From assembly GCF_000426045.1 (NCBI RefSeq), contig NZ_AUEP01000005.1, positions 124,001-188,000 of the forward strand: a DNA stretch of 64,000 nucleotides, read 5' to 3'. This document shows positions 49,939 to 57,823 of the stretch, piece after piece; position 1 is the first letter of the stretch; each line of letters begins with the position of its first letter. The translations under genes were made by a program, and so were the position numbers. The notes below the pieces were generated by a model. It had not been told where the DNA came from. It was given only the letters and a program-made list of their open reading frames with translations, and ran no database searches. This stretch comes from Marmoricola sp. URHB0036 (GTDB lineage: Bacteria; Actinomycetota; Actinomycetes; Propionibacteriales; Nocardioidaceae).

Positions 49939-49948
49939 AAACTACACT
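49939..49948. promoter_or_regulatory. Overlapping divergent -10 elements, small gene / map
   Basis: TAGTTT (49939-49944, minus strand) and TACACT (49943-49948, plus strand) overlap by two bases, each 7 nt from its start codon. The layout is the same as at 35004-35013. Confidence 0.6.
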
Positions 49949-49955
49949 CGTCCGC

Positions 49956-50804
49956 GTGAGTGTCATGACCCCCGGAAGGATCTCCGCCCGTCGACCCGTG
50001 CCCGCCAACATCCCGCGGCCGGAGTACGTCGACAAGCCCGGACCGGCTCCCTTCACCGGCTCGGAGGTCAAGGACTCCGGCACGATCGAGCGGATGCGCC
50101 TCGCCGGCAAGCTGGCCGCCGAGGCGCGCGACCTGGTCGGCTCCCACGTCGCCCCCGGCATCACCACCGACGAGCTGGACCGCATCGGCCACGAGTTCCT
50201 GTGCGACCACGGCGCCTACCCCTCGACCCTCGGCTACAGGAACTTCCCCAAGTCGCTGTGCGCGTCGGTCAACGAGGTGATCTGCCACGGCATCCCCGAC
50301 AGCTACGTCGTCCAGGACGGCGACATCGTGAACATCGACATCACGGCCTTCATCCACGGCGTCCACGGCGACACCAACGCGACGTTCCTGACACCGGGTG
50401 TCTCGCAGGAGGTGCGTGACCTGGTCGACCGCACCCGCGAGGCCCTTCGCCGGGCCATCAACGCAGTCAAGCCGGGGCGGCAGATCAACGTCATCGGCCG
50501 CGTCATCGAGTCCTACGCGAAGCGGTTCGGGTACGGCGTCGTACGCGAGTTCACCGGACACGGCATCGGCTCGTCGTTCCACTCCGGGCTGGTCATCCCG
50601 CACTTCGAGGACCTGCACTACGACGAACCCATCCAGACCGGCATGACGTTCACCATCGAGCCGATGCTCAACCTCGGCACCCGCGAGTGGAACATGTGGG
50701 ACGACAACTGGACCGTCGTCACCCGCGACGGGAAGGCCAGCGCGCAGTTCGAGCACACCCTGCTCGTCACCGACGACGGAGCCGAGGTCCTGACCCTTCC
50801 CTGA
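49956..50804 (+). CDS. map: Type I methionine aminopeptidase
   Basis: A 282-residue metalloprotease that removes N-terminal methionine. The five metal ligands are visible in [20 protein letters not shown] (two Asp), [12 protein letters not shown] (His), TIEPMLNLG (Glu) and [10 protein letters not shown] (Glu). A roughly 40-residue N-terminal extension with a Pro-rich stretch ([17 protein letters not shown]) marks the actinobacterial longer form. I take GTG at 49956, 7 nt after TACACT, as the leaderless start; ATG at 49965 is the alternative. Confidence 0.93.
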   Translation: MSVMTPGRISARRPVPANIPRPEYVDKPGPAPFTGSEVKDSGTIERMRLAGKLAAEARDLVGSHVAPGITTDELDRIGHEFLCDHGAYPSTLGYRNFPKSLCASVNEVICHGIPDSYVVQDGDIVNIDITAFIHGVHGDTNATFLTPGVSQEVRDLVDRTREALRRAINAVKPGRQINVIGRVIESYAKRFGYGVVREFTGHGIGSSFHSGLVIPHFEDLHYDEPIQTGMTFTIEPMLNLGTREWNMWDDNWTVVTRDGKASAQFEHTLLVTDDGAEVLTLP

Positions 50805-50846
50805 CCACGGCTGAGACCGGGGCACACGCCGGCAACACGTCCTCGC

Positions 50847-50852
50847 TATGGT
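50847..50852 (+). promoter_or_regulatory. -10 element of the ATP-grasp operon (leaderless)
   Basis: TATGGT ends 7 nt before GTG 50860. Because the ATG at 50848 lies inside this element, it decides the start codon in favour of 50860. Confidence 0.6.
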
Positions 50853-50859
50853 CGCTCGG

Positions 50860-52437
50860 GTGACCAGCATGTTCGAGGACTACGCGACCGGCATGGGTGC
50901 GGCCTACGACGAGATGTTCGAGGACGGTGAGGGGCTCCGCACCCCATACAGCCAGCTCCAGCCCTCCTTGCAGCAGATGGGCTCGGCCGAGCTGCAGACC
51001 AGGGTGGAGGCGCTGCAGTCCAGCTACCTCGACCAGGGCGTCACCTTCGACATCGGCGGTGAGGAGCGCGCGTTCCCGCTCGACGTGCTCCCCCGCGTCA
51101 TCGAGATGGACCAGTGGGCCAAGGTCGAGACCGGCGTCCAGCAGCGGGTGCAGACCCTGGAGAAGTTCCTCGACGACCTGTACGACGCCGGCCGGGTGCT
51201 CCAGGACGGGATCGTCCCCCGTCGCGTCGTCACCACGTCCTCGCACTTCCACCGCGCCGCCGCCGGGATCGAGCCGCCCAACGGTGTCCGCGTGCACGTC
51301 AGCGGTATCGACCTCATCCGCGACGACGAGGGCGAGTTCCGCGTCCTCGAGGACAACGTGCGCGTCCCCTCGGGCGTGTCCTACGTGATGACCAACCGCC
51401 GCGCGATCGCGGCCGCGCTGCCGGAGACCTTCGCCGAGCACCGCATCAGGCCGGTCGCCGGCTATCCGCAGAAGCTGCTCACCGCCCTGCGTGCCGCCGC
51501 GCCCGCCGGTGTGACCGACCCCAACGTCGTCGTGCTCACCCCCGGTGTGTTCAACGGCGCCTACTTCGAGCACGCGCTGCTCGCCCGCACCATGGGCGTC
51601 GAGCTGGTCGAGGGTCGTGACCTCGAGTGCCGTCGCGGCCGCGTGATGATGCGTACGACGCAGGGACTCGAGCCCGTGCACGTCATCTACCGCCGCGTCG
51701 ACGACGAGTTCCTCGACCCGGTGCACTTCCGCAGCAACTCGCTGCTCGGCTGCTCGGGCCTGATCAACGCCGCCCGCGCCGGCAACGTGACGATCGCCAA
51801 TGCCGTGGGCAACGGGGTCGCCGACGACAAGCTGATCTACACCTACCTGCCCGACCTCGTCCGCTACTACCTCGGCGAGGAGCCGGTGCTGAAGAACGTC
51901 GACACCTGGCGGCTCGGTGACGCCGACCACCGCGAGGAGGTGATGGACCGCCTCGACGAGCTGGTGCTCAAGCCGGTCGACGGCTCGGGCGGCAAGGGCA
52001 TCGTGATCGGCCCGCAGGCCTCGAAGGCCGAGCTCGACGAGCTGCGCGAGAAGGTGCTCCAGGACCCGCGGTCGTGGATCGCCCAGCCGGTGATCCAGCT
52101 GAGCACCGTGCCGACGTACGTCAACGGCATGATGCGTCCCCGGCACGTCGACCTGCGACCGTTCGCGGTCAACGACGGCAACCGCGTGTGGGTGCTCCCC
52201 GGCGGCCTGACGCGCGTGGCGCTGGGCGAGGGCGAGCTGATCGTGAACTCCTCGCGCGGCGGTGGCTCGAAGGACACCTGGGTGCTCGCCGGTCACGGCC
52301 GGCACGGCGTACGCGCCGAGCCGGAGCGCATCGAGCTGCACACCACTAGGCAGGACGTGGGCCCGGCACTCGACTCCTTCTCCTCACAGAAGGACCAGCA
52401 ACAGCAGCAACAGCAGACGGGTGGCCGAGCATGCTGA
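50860..52437 (+). CDS. Circularly permuted ATP-grasp family protein (COG2308)
   Basis: A 525-residue member of the circularly permuted ATP-grasp group. Conserved segments include FPLDVLPRVIEMDQW, FRVLEDNVRVPSGVSYVM, LVLKPVDGSGGKGIVIG (ATP-grasp loop, near residue 370) and RPRHVDLRPFAVND. Known analyses place these in amide-bond-forming operons with alpha-E and transglutaminase-like genes, exactly as here; the product is unknown. The C-terminus has a Gln run (residues about 512-518), odd for the family. It overlaps the alpha-E gene by 7 bp. Confidence 0.88.
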   Translation: MTSMFEDYATGMGAAYDEMFEDGEGLRTPYSQLQPSLQQMGSAELQTRVEALQSSYLDQGVTFDIGGEERAFPLDVLPRVIEMDQWAKVETGVQQRVQTLEKFLDDLYDAGRVLQDGIVPRRVVTTSSHFHRAAAGIEPPNGVRVHVSGIDLIRDDEGEFRVLEDNVRVPSGVSYVMTNRRAIAAALPETFAEHRIRPVAGYPQKLLTALRAAAPAGVTDPNVVVLTPGVFNGAYFEHALLARTMGVELVEGRDLECRRGRVMMRTTQGLEPVHVIYRRVDDEFLDPVHFRSNSLLGCSGLINAARAGNVTIANAVGNGVADDKLIYTYLPDLVRYYLGEEPVLKNVDTWRLGDADHREEVMDRLDELVLKPVDGSGGKGIVIGPQASKAELDELREKVLQDPRSWIAQPVIQLSTVPTYVNGMMRPRHVDLRPFAVNDGNRVWVLPGGLTRVALGEGELIVNSSRGGGSKDTWVLAGHGRHGVRAEPERIELHTTRQDVGPALDSFSSQKDQQQQQQQTGGRAC

Positions 52438-53357
52438 GCCGGATCGCCGAGTCGCTGTTCTGGATCGGCCGCTACGTCGAGCGGGCCGAGGACACCGCCC
52501 GCATCCTCGACGTACAGACCCAGCTGATCCTGGAGGACCCGGGCGTCGACGAGGCCACGACCTGTCGCAGCCTGCTCTCGATCATGGGGGTCGAGGTCGA
52601 GGACGATGCGACATTCGACACCGCCGAGGTGATGCGGATCCTGGCCTACGACACCGGCTCGACCGCCTCCATCGCCGCCACCCTGGCGGCTGCTCGCGAG
52701 AGCGCCCGCCGCGCGCGGGAAACCCTGTCGACCTCGATGTGGGAGGCGCTGAACACGACGTACCGCGCCGTTCCCTCGGGCCATTTCCGCTCGATGCGCC
52801 CACCGGTCGCGTTCCGCTGGGTCCGCGACCGCGCAGCGCAGATCAACGGCATCGCCGAGGCGACCATGACCCGCGACGAGGGCTACCAGTTCCTCGTGCT
52901 GGGCCGGTCGATCGAGCGCGCCGACATGACCTCGCGACTGGTCGCGACCGCTGCGATCACGTCGGGGGCTGCGTGGGGGACCTCGCTGCGGGCGTGCGGC
53001 GCCTACGAGGCGTTCCTGCGCACCTACAAGGGCCTCGAGACCGAGCGCGGCGCCGCCGAGTTCCTGCTGCTCGACCGGCTCTTCCCGCGGTCGGTGGTCT
53101 TCGGGCTCAGCGAGGCCGAACGCTGCCTGGAGCGGCTGCAGTCGGCCGGCACCCGCGCCGGCTTCCAGAACGAGGCGCAGCGGCTGCTCGGACGGACCCG
53201 GGCCGAGCTGGAGTACCGCTCGCTGAGCGACGTCGTCGCCGAGCTGCCCAACGAGATGGAGCGTCTGCAGCGCACCTGTGCGCTGGCGACCGACGCGATC
53301 AGTCGGCGCTACTTCGCCGGCGCCGAGGCAACCGAGTGGCACGGAGTTCGCGCATGA
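52431..53357 (+). CDS. Alpha-E domain protein (COG2307)
   Basis: A 308-residue, largely helical alpha-E protein. MLSRIAESLFWIGRYVERAE at the start and GRSIERADMTSRLVATAAI near residue 158 are the repeated E-R-A signatures of the family. No enzymatic activity is established; it is nearly always encoded with the permuted ATP-grasp protein. The ATG lies inside the ATP-grasp 3' end and its stop overlaps the transglutaminase start by 4 bp, so the three are coupled. Confidence 0.9.
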   Translation: MLSRIAESLFWIGRYVERAEDTARILDVQTQLILEDPGVDEATTCRSLLSIMGVEVEDDATFDTAEVMRILAYDTGSTASIAATLAAARESARRARETLSTSMWEALNTTYRAVPSGHFRSMRPPVAFRWVRDRAAQINGIAEATMTRDEGYQFLVLGRSIERADMTSRLVATAAITSGAAWGTSLRACGAYEAFLRTYKGLETERGAAEFLLLDRLFPRSVVFGLSEAERCLERLQSAGTRAGFQNEAQRLLGRTRAELEYRSLSDVVAELPNEMERLQRTCALATDAISRRYFAGAEATEWHGVRA

Positions 53358-54199
53358 GCATGCAGCTACGGATCGCCCACACCACGGGCTTCGAGTACGA
53401 CGGCAAGGCGAACACCTCCTTCAACGAGGCCCGCCTCACGCCGCTGACCCTGCCGGGCCAGATCGTCGTGCACTCGCGCGTCGAGGTCACGCCGACGCCG
53501 TGGGTGTACACCTACCGCGACTACTGGGGCGCCCAGGTCACCGCCTTCGAGGTGCTCGACCCGCACCAGTCCCTGACCGTCACGGCGTCGGCCACGGTGC
53601 ACACCGACCGCAGCCCGGCCGGCCCGACCACGATGAGCTGGGAGGAGATCCGCAGCGACGAGACCGCCGACCTGCACACCGAGTTCCTCACCCTCCCCGA
53701 CCGGGTGCGGCCGAAGGAGGACCTCGTCGCCCTGGCCAGGGAGATCGCGGACCGAAACGCGACCCCCGGCGAGGCGGCCCGGGAGGTGTGCGCGCTGGTC
53801 TACAACGAGGTGAAGTACGTTTCCGGCTCCACCACGGTCGACGCCTTCGCCGCCCACTCGTGGACCGAGCGCAGCGGGGTCTGCCAGGACATGGCCCACA
53901 TCGCCATCGGTGCCCTGCGCTCCATCGGCATCCCGGCCCGCTACGTCTCGGGTTACCTCCACCCCCAGAAGGACCCCGAGGTCGGCGTACCGGCCAAGGG
54001 CGAGTCGCACGCCTGGGTCGAGTGGTGGGACGACGGCTGGCGGGGCTTCGACCCGACCAACGACACCGAGCCCGGCGACCGGCACGTCATCGTCGCCACC
54101 GGTCGCGACTACAACGACGTCAAGCCGCTGGCCGGTGTCTTCTCGGGCACCGGCACCTCGCGGATGTTCGTCGACGTGCAGGTCACCCGCTTGCAGTAG
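53354..54199 (+). CDS. Transglutaminase-like protease-fold protein
   Basis: A 281-residue protein with an N-terminal beta-rich domain (MQLRIAHTTGFEYDGKANTS) and a transglutaminase-like papain-fold core. The triad is intact: Cys in SGVCQDMAHIAIGAL, His in GESHAWVEWWDDGW and Asp in GFDPTNDTEPGDRHV. No signal peptide is seen, so it acts in the cytosol, possibly cleaving or transferring a peptide made by the ATP-grasp partner. Confidence 0.92.
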   Translation: MSMQLRIAHTTGFEYDGKANTSFNEARLTPLTLPGQIVVHSRVEVTPTPWVYTYRDYWGAQVTAFEVLDPHQSLTVTASATVHTDRSPAGPTTMSWEEIRSDETADLHTEFLTLPDRVRPKEDLVALAREIADRNATPGEAAREVCALVYNEVKYVSGSTTVDAFAAHSWTERSGVCQDMAHIAIGALRSIGIPARYVSGYLHPQKDPEVGVPAKGESHAWVEWWDDGWRGFDPTNDTEPGDRHVIVATGRDYNDVKPLAGVFSGTGTSRMFVDVQVTRLQ

Positions 54200-54202
54200 C
54201 GG

Positions 54203-54574
54203 TCAGCGCACCACCAGGCAGAACAGATGACCCTCGGGGTCGGCGTACACCCGCCACGGCACCGGCTGACCACCTAGGCCCGGCTTGGGCGACCACCGCT
54301 CCTCGACGTACGACGCCCCGGCCGCGATCACCGCCTCGTGAGCGACGTGCAGGTCCTCGACGAGTACGTCGACATGGACTCCGCCCTCCCCTGGGTCATC
54401 GCTGCCCTGGAAGGAGAGCCGCTGACCGCGCGGGGGCGGCTCGAGGGTGACCCACCCGTCGTACCACTCCGTCGGCGTGCCACCCACGACCCGGGCCCAG
54501 AACGAAGCCAGTGCGTGCGGGTCGCGACAGTTCAGCACGATCTCGCGGATCCAGCCGATCGGCCCAGTGGTCAT
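54203..54574 (-). CDS. VOC-family protein
   Basis: A 123-residue glyoxalase-like protein: IREIVLNCRDPHALASFWAR at the N-terminus, GGVHVDVLVEDLHVAHEAVI mid-way and VYADPEGHLFCLVV at the end. It is of the same broad type as the gene at 48443 but not a close copy. The ATG at 54574 is chosen, giving the usual N-terminus; it converges with the transglutaminase gene, 3 bp apart. Confidence 0.85.
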   Translation of the reverse strand: MTTGPIGWIREIVLNCRDPHALASFWARVVGGTPTEWYDGWVTLEPPPRGQRLSFQGSDDPGEGGVHVDVLVEDLHVAHEAVIAAGASYVEERWSPKPGLGGQPVPWRVYADPEGHLFCLVVR

Positions 54575-54632
54575 CCCCGCAGCCAACCGGAGGCGGACAG
54601 CCCGGAGCAACCTCGAGCAAGGTGCATCCGTG

Positions 54633-54911
54633 CTAACGCGTCAGGCGCCTCATGCGCAGCTCGTCGCGCAAGGCGTAGGGAATCGGTCGCCTGTGGTTGG
54701 TGAGGCTCACGGCGTACGCCTCCAACGCCGAGAGCAGGTCGGCCCGGGCGGTCGACGACGATCCACCAACCGGCGCGAGCCTCTCCGAGGCGACCACGCG
54801 CCGCGCCTCCAGCACCTGGTGCCACAAGAACATGGGCTCACCCGTGTGCTTCGGTGCTGCGGGCTCGTTGGCCACCGACATCGCGACAACTCTCTCCGAG
54901 GCGCACGACAT
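54633..54911 (-). CDS. Small hypothetical protein
   Basis: A 92-residue protein of unknown function. The second half (ARADLLSALEAYAVSLTNHR, then RPIPYALRDELRMRR) is amphipathic and basic, a pattern I have seen in small actinobacterial proteins, which supports it being a real gene. The start is uncertain: Met11 and Met27 are alternatives, and no clear ribosome site is visible. Confidence 0.55.
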   Translation of the reverse strand: MSCASERVVAMSVANEPAAPKHTGEPMFLWHQVLEARRVVASERLAPVGGSSSTARADLLSALEAYAVSLTNHRRPIPYALRDELRMRRLTR

Positions 54912-55197
54912 CTCCGGCTGGAGATGGAGCTGCCCAAGGCGCTGACTCTACGCCTGAACGGAGTCGTGATGGCTGCTTCGCGCCGACTCAGCGCCTGGGT
55001 GCAGAGGGCCTGGCACCCAAGGCCGACCCCTCATAGCTCGGGGCAGCCATCCCGGAGTGACATCGACGGGGGGACGAGACACCCGAGATGGCTGCTGACT
55101 TGCAGTGTTTGCGAAACTTCGCACTCCGTCAAAGGGTGGACTAGATCGTGTTTCCGGCAGGGGTGCCCGCAAGGAGCTGACGCCTGATAGTTGACCC
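54912..55197. other. Upstream region of the PVTE-repeat gene; no gene seen
   Basis: This 286-bp stretch holds no supported gene. GATAGT ends 6 nt before the ATG at 55198, a possible leaderless -10. I looked for riboswitch-like conserved blocks and saw none I could name. Confidence 0.4.
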
Positions 55198-56151
55198 ATG
55201 CTCTTCTCAGGGCGGCTACGTGTCGACGCGCAGGCGGAAGCTCGCGGGTGGCTCTCGGCTGCGCCGTCCCTGAGGTTCTTCGTCCGTCTGTTGCTTCTCC
55301 TTGGGGCGGCCGTCGTCGCCTTCTTGCTCACCACCGGCGCCGCCAGTGCCGATGACGGCTCCGGTCCGCCAGGCGACGTGTCTGTGAGCAGCGGGATCCA
55401 GTCGCAGCCGGTCACCGAACCCGCCTCCGGGCCGGTCGCGCAGGCAACTGAGCCGGTCACTGAGCCGGTCACCGAGCCGGTCACCGAGCCGGTCACCGAA
55501 CCGGTCACCGAACCGGTCACCGAACCGGTCGAGCAGGCGACTGAGCCGGTCACCGACCCGGTGACCGAGCCCGTCACCGACCCCGTCACCGAACCGTTCA
55601 TAGAGCCGGTCGAGCAGGCGACTGAACCGGTCACCGAACCGGTCACCGAACCGGTCACCGAACCGGTCACCGATCCGGTCACCGAACCGGTCACCGAACC
55701 AGTCACCGAACCGGTCACCGAACCAGTCACCGAACCGGTCGAGTCGGCCGTCGTGCTGGCCGTACCTCGAAGCCCTCGTGCCTTCGCCCCTGTCGCGCTT
55801 CAGTTCGCCTCGCCGGGCGCCTGTGGGTACGTGACAGGGACCAAGTCCGTCACTGGTTGGGTAGCCGCTGATGCCGGAGCTGGTCGCGGCGCCATGATGG
55901 AGGGCCCGAGGGCTCTTCCCAAGAGCCCCGCGCAGGCGCCGACCGCACCCAGCGCTCCCAGTGCTCCCACCGCTCCCAACGCCCCGGGACACGGACCAGC
56001 CTCTGTCAGTGGATCGGATTGGTTGGCGCCTTCCCTGGGGGTCCTTGACAACCCTGACGTCGGCGCCACGCTGAGCGCTGATCGATTCGCTGCTGGGGAT
56101 GACGCAGTGCCGCACAGTCGTGCCGCACTGCTCCGCACCTGGCCTGGTTGA
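55198..56151 (+). CDS. Exported PVTE-repeat low-complexity protein
   Basis: A 317-residue protein. Residues about 24-50 are a hydrophobic export signal (FFVRLLLLLGAAVVAFLLTT, then ASADDG). Residues about 68-182 are 4-residue E-P-V-T repeats, with interspersed VEQAT and Asp-for-Glu variants, very acidic and Pro-rich and probably extended. The last third is Ala/Pro/Ser-rich without a recognisable fold or LPXTG anchor. Function unknown; cell-envelope spacer or matrix roles are possible. The DNA is a roughly 340-bp array of 12-bp units, so length is likely variable between strains. Confidence 0.7.
   Translation: MLFSGRLRVDAQAEARGWLSAAPSLRFFVRLLLLLGAAVVAFLLTTGAASADDGSGPPGDVSVSSGIQSQPVTEPASGPVAQATEPVTEPVTEPVTEPVTEPVTEPVTEPVEQATEPVTDPVTEPVTDPVTEPFIEPVEQATEPVTEPVTEPVTEPVTDPVTEPVTEPVTEPVTEPVTEPVESAVVLAVPRSPRAFAPVALQFASPGACGYVTGTKSVTGWVAADAGAGRGAMMEGPRALPKSPAQAPTAPSAPSAPTAPNAPGHGPASVSGSDWLAPSLGVLDNPDVGATLSADRFAAGDDAVPHSRAALLRTWPG
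55444..55743. repeat. 12-bp tandem array coding for EPVT repeats
   Basis: Units of the form GAACCGGTCACC repeat with G/A third-base changes and occasional Asp or Gln codons. The antisense strand is open as well and would read as Gly-Ser-Val-Thr repeats, which is an artefact of the period being a multiple of three. Confidence 0.9.
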
Positions 56152-56553
56152 CCCTCCCGGCACGGGCTCGCCCATGCGCGCCCCGTCGCCATCGACGGGT
56201 GCAAGCGGCACAGGGACCACGACAGGCACTGTGCGCCGGCGCAGGGCGCGTCCACGCCTGACGCCGAACCGCCAACCCGCTCGACCTCGAGTGACACAGG
56301 CGGCTACTGCAACGGGGCGACGCCGCAATGAACCAGCGCCTCCCCCCTCCACGGGGGGGAGGGGGAGGCGCTTGATAGTGCAGCGCCTCCCCCTTCACGG
56401 GGGGAGGGGGAGGCGCTGCAATGTGACGTGAAAGCGTCCAACGACTCGGACCCCGCGCCAGCGCGTGACTCGGTTGCCTCTGTCAGAACCCGATCGTGCG
56501 ATAGGAAGAACTTGAAGCCCACGGGCGTGGCCGCTCTGCGGCATCATGTCGTC
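56152..56553. other. Intergenic region with twin G-rich hairpins
   Basis: No supported gene in this 402-bp stretch. Its first 150 bp are Pro/Thr/Arg-coding-like in another frame and could be a decayed 3' extension of the PVTE gene. The rest contains the twin 38-bp hairpins. Confidence 0.5.
56335..56418. repeat. Two 38-bp G-rich palindromes, 46 bp apart
   Basis: Copies at 56335-56372 and 56381-56418. Each begins (C)AGCGCCTCCCCC and ends GGGGGAGGCGCT(G), around a CTTCACGGGG-like centre (CCTCCACGGGG in copy 1). Stems of 12-13 bp are possible, with an alternative inner hairpin, and the G-runs could form a quadruplex. They may terminate the PVTE gene. Confidence 0.8.
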
Positions 56554-56862
56554 ATGGCTCGGACAGTGCGCTGGCTCGTCGGGGCGGGGGTGGTGGTGTT
56601 GGCGGGGGTGGCGCTGGCTCTGCTTCCAGTTTCGGGAACCTTTGACAGCGAGAGCTTCACGTGCGGCACGCCCTTCCACTATGACAACTCCGGTGGATAT
56701 GCCGGATCTCTGGCTTTTGCCAATTGCAACGAGCGTCGTGAAGGTCGGCAAGTCCCTGCCGCGGGTCTGATCCTCGTTGGCCTCGGGATCGGTGTGTTCT
56801 TGACTGCCCGAGGCAGAGGATCCGACACGAGGTTGGTTGTCGAGTCACCTCGCGTGTCGTAG
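56554..56862 (+). CDS. Small membrane protein
   Basis: A 102-residue protein with two hydrophobic helices (about 5-25 and 70-88) around an extracytoplasmic loop with two Cys (SFTCGTPF and FANCNERR) that could pair. I do not recognise the family. The ATG at 56554 is used; the frame open to 56428 adds a basic tail crossing intergenic DNA. A short basic C-terminus is cytosolic. Confidence 0.65.
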   Translation: MARTVRWLVGAGVVVLAGVALALLPVSGTFDSESFTCGTPFHYDNSGGYAGSLAFANCNERREGRQVPAAGLILVGLGIGVFLTARGRGSDTRLVVESPRVS

Positions 56863-57073
56863 GCGTCCGCAACGCAGCTGCGCGATCCGAGCGGACATGC
56901 CGATTCTGCGGATAGTTCGCAACGAACCGCACGCGAGAGCACGCTGTTCGCCGGCGGATCGGTCCGAACTATCGGGCTGCGAGCCGAAAGCTGGTGGGCC
57001 GCCTCAGGCGCAGGTGATGCCTCCATGCCGGATCCGCCGATGCGGATCCAGGTCCGCGATGACGGGCTCAGGA

Positions 57074-57115
57074 CGTCATACGTTCTGGTCGCTATCACGG
57101 CCACTTCGTACGACG
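57074..57115 (-). repeat. 42-bp repeat, copy 2
   Basis: Read on the minus strand it begins CGTCGTACGAA, has AGCGACCAGAACG, and ends ATGACG. It is in opposite orientation to the copy at 35727. Confidence 0.75.
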
Positions 57116-57125
57116 TCCCGGACAT

Positions 57126-57167
57126 CGTCATGCGTCCTGGTCGCTGTAGCAGCCGTTTCGTATGACG
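57126..57167 (-). repeat. 42-bp repeat, copy 3
   Basis: Read on the minus strand it begins CGTCATACGAA, has AGCGACCAGGACG, and ends ATGACG. It is a direct repeat of copy 2 at 52-bp period. Confidence 0.75.
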
Positions 57168-57281
57168 TTCACCGGCTCGAGGACCTGAGGCTCATCTGCC
57201 GCTGATGGTGCGCGGAGATGCCGATGTTCGTCCACGCCTCGGATGCTCGGGAGGCGAGTTCACCGAGCCTCTCGGAAGGGT

Positions 57282-57691
57282 GCGGATGGGCTGGCTCATA
57301 GGCCGGGTTCTGTTCGCCGGGACGCCTCACGACGTCCCGGTTGGCGACCATCCATCTCCGGGTGCCGTTGCCGACACCCTCCAGCGACCTACCCACGAGC
57401 TCGGGCGGACCACCCTCGAACGCTCGCTGTCTGGTCTTGCTCCAGGTGGGGTTTGCCTAGCCACGACGGTCGCCCGTCGCGCTGGTGGTCTCTTGCACCA
57501 CCGTTTCACCCTTACCACCGCCCCCATCCGAAGACGGAGCCGGTGGCGGTCTGTTCTCTGTGGCACTGATCCCGCGGGTCACCCCGGGTGGGCGTTACCC
57601 ACCACCTCGTCCTGTGGAGCCCGGACCTTCCTCGACACCGCCTCGAGATCAACCCGAAGCAGTGACGCGGTCGCCCGGCCAGCCCATCCGC
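57282..57691 (-). ncRNA. rnpB: RNase P RNA, class A
   Basis: The catalytic RNA that matures tRNA 5' ends. On the minus strand the 5' region has GAGGAAGGTCCGGGCTCCAC (P4/CRI region), the middle has GGTAAGGGTGAAACGGTGG, and the 3' region has GAACAGAACCCGGCCTATGA, all hallmark segments. The ends pair as P1: GGATGGGCTGGC near the 5' end with GCCAGCCCATCC at the 3' end. TATCCT at 57698-57703 (minus strand) sits 6 bp before the proposed 5' end and supports it. Length about 410 nt is normal. Several long open frames crossing it are artefacts. Confidence 0.96.
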
Positions 57692-57823
57692 CTGCCAAGG
57701 ATAGGGCAGTCCGCCCGGCGCGCCGCGATCCCGGCGCTGCGACGAATTGGGGACCTCCCCAAAACGGACATTTGCCCTCCGGGCAGGCGCCGTTTCACCT
57801 ACGGTGTGCCGCGGGGGTAAGCC

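Larger units (their letters stand above)
56863..57281. other. Repeat-rich intergenic region downstream of rnpB
   Basis: No supported gene. It contains an inverted pair GATAGTTCG/CGAACTATC (56911-56919 and 56965-56973), a perfect GGATCCGC-CGAT-GCGGATCC hairpin at 57030-57049, and two 42-bp repeats. Transcripts of the membrane protein gene (plus) and rnpB (minus) converge here. Confidence 0.7.

Noticed and set aside
54948-55730. Antisense Gly-Ser-Val-Thr repeat frame
   Set aside because: Mirror of the 12-bp EPVT array; a period divisible by three keeps all frames open. The sense frame has the export signal.
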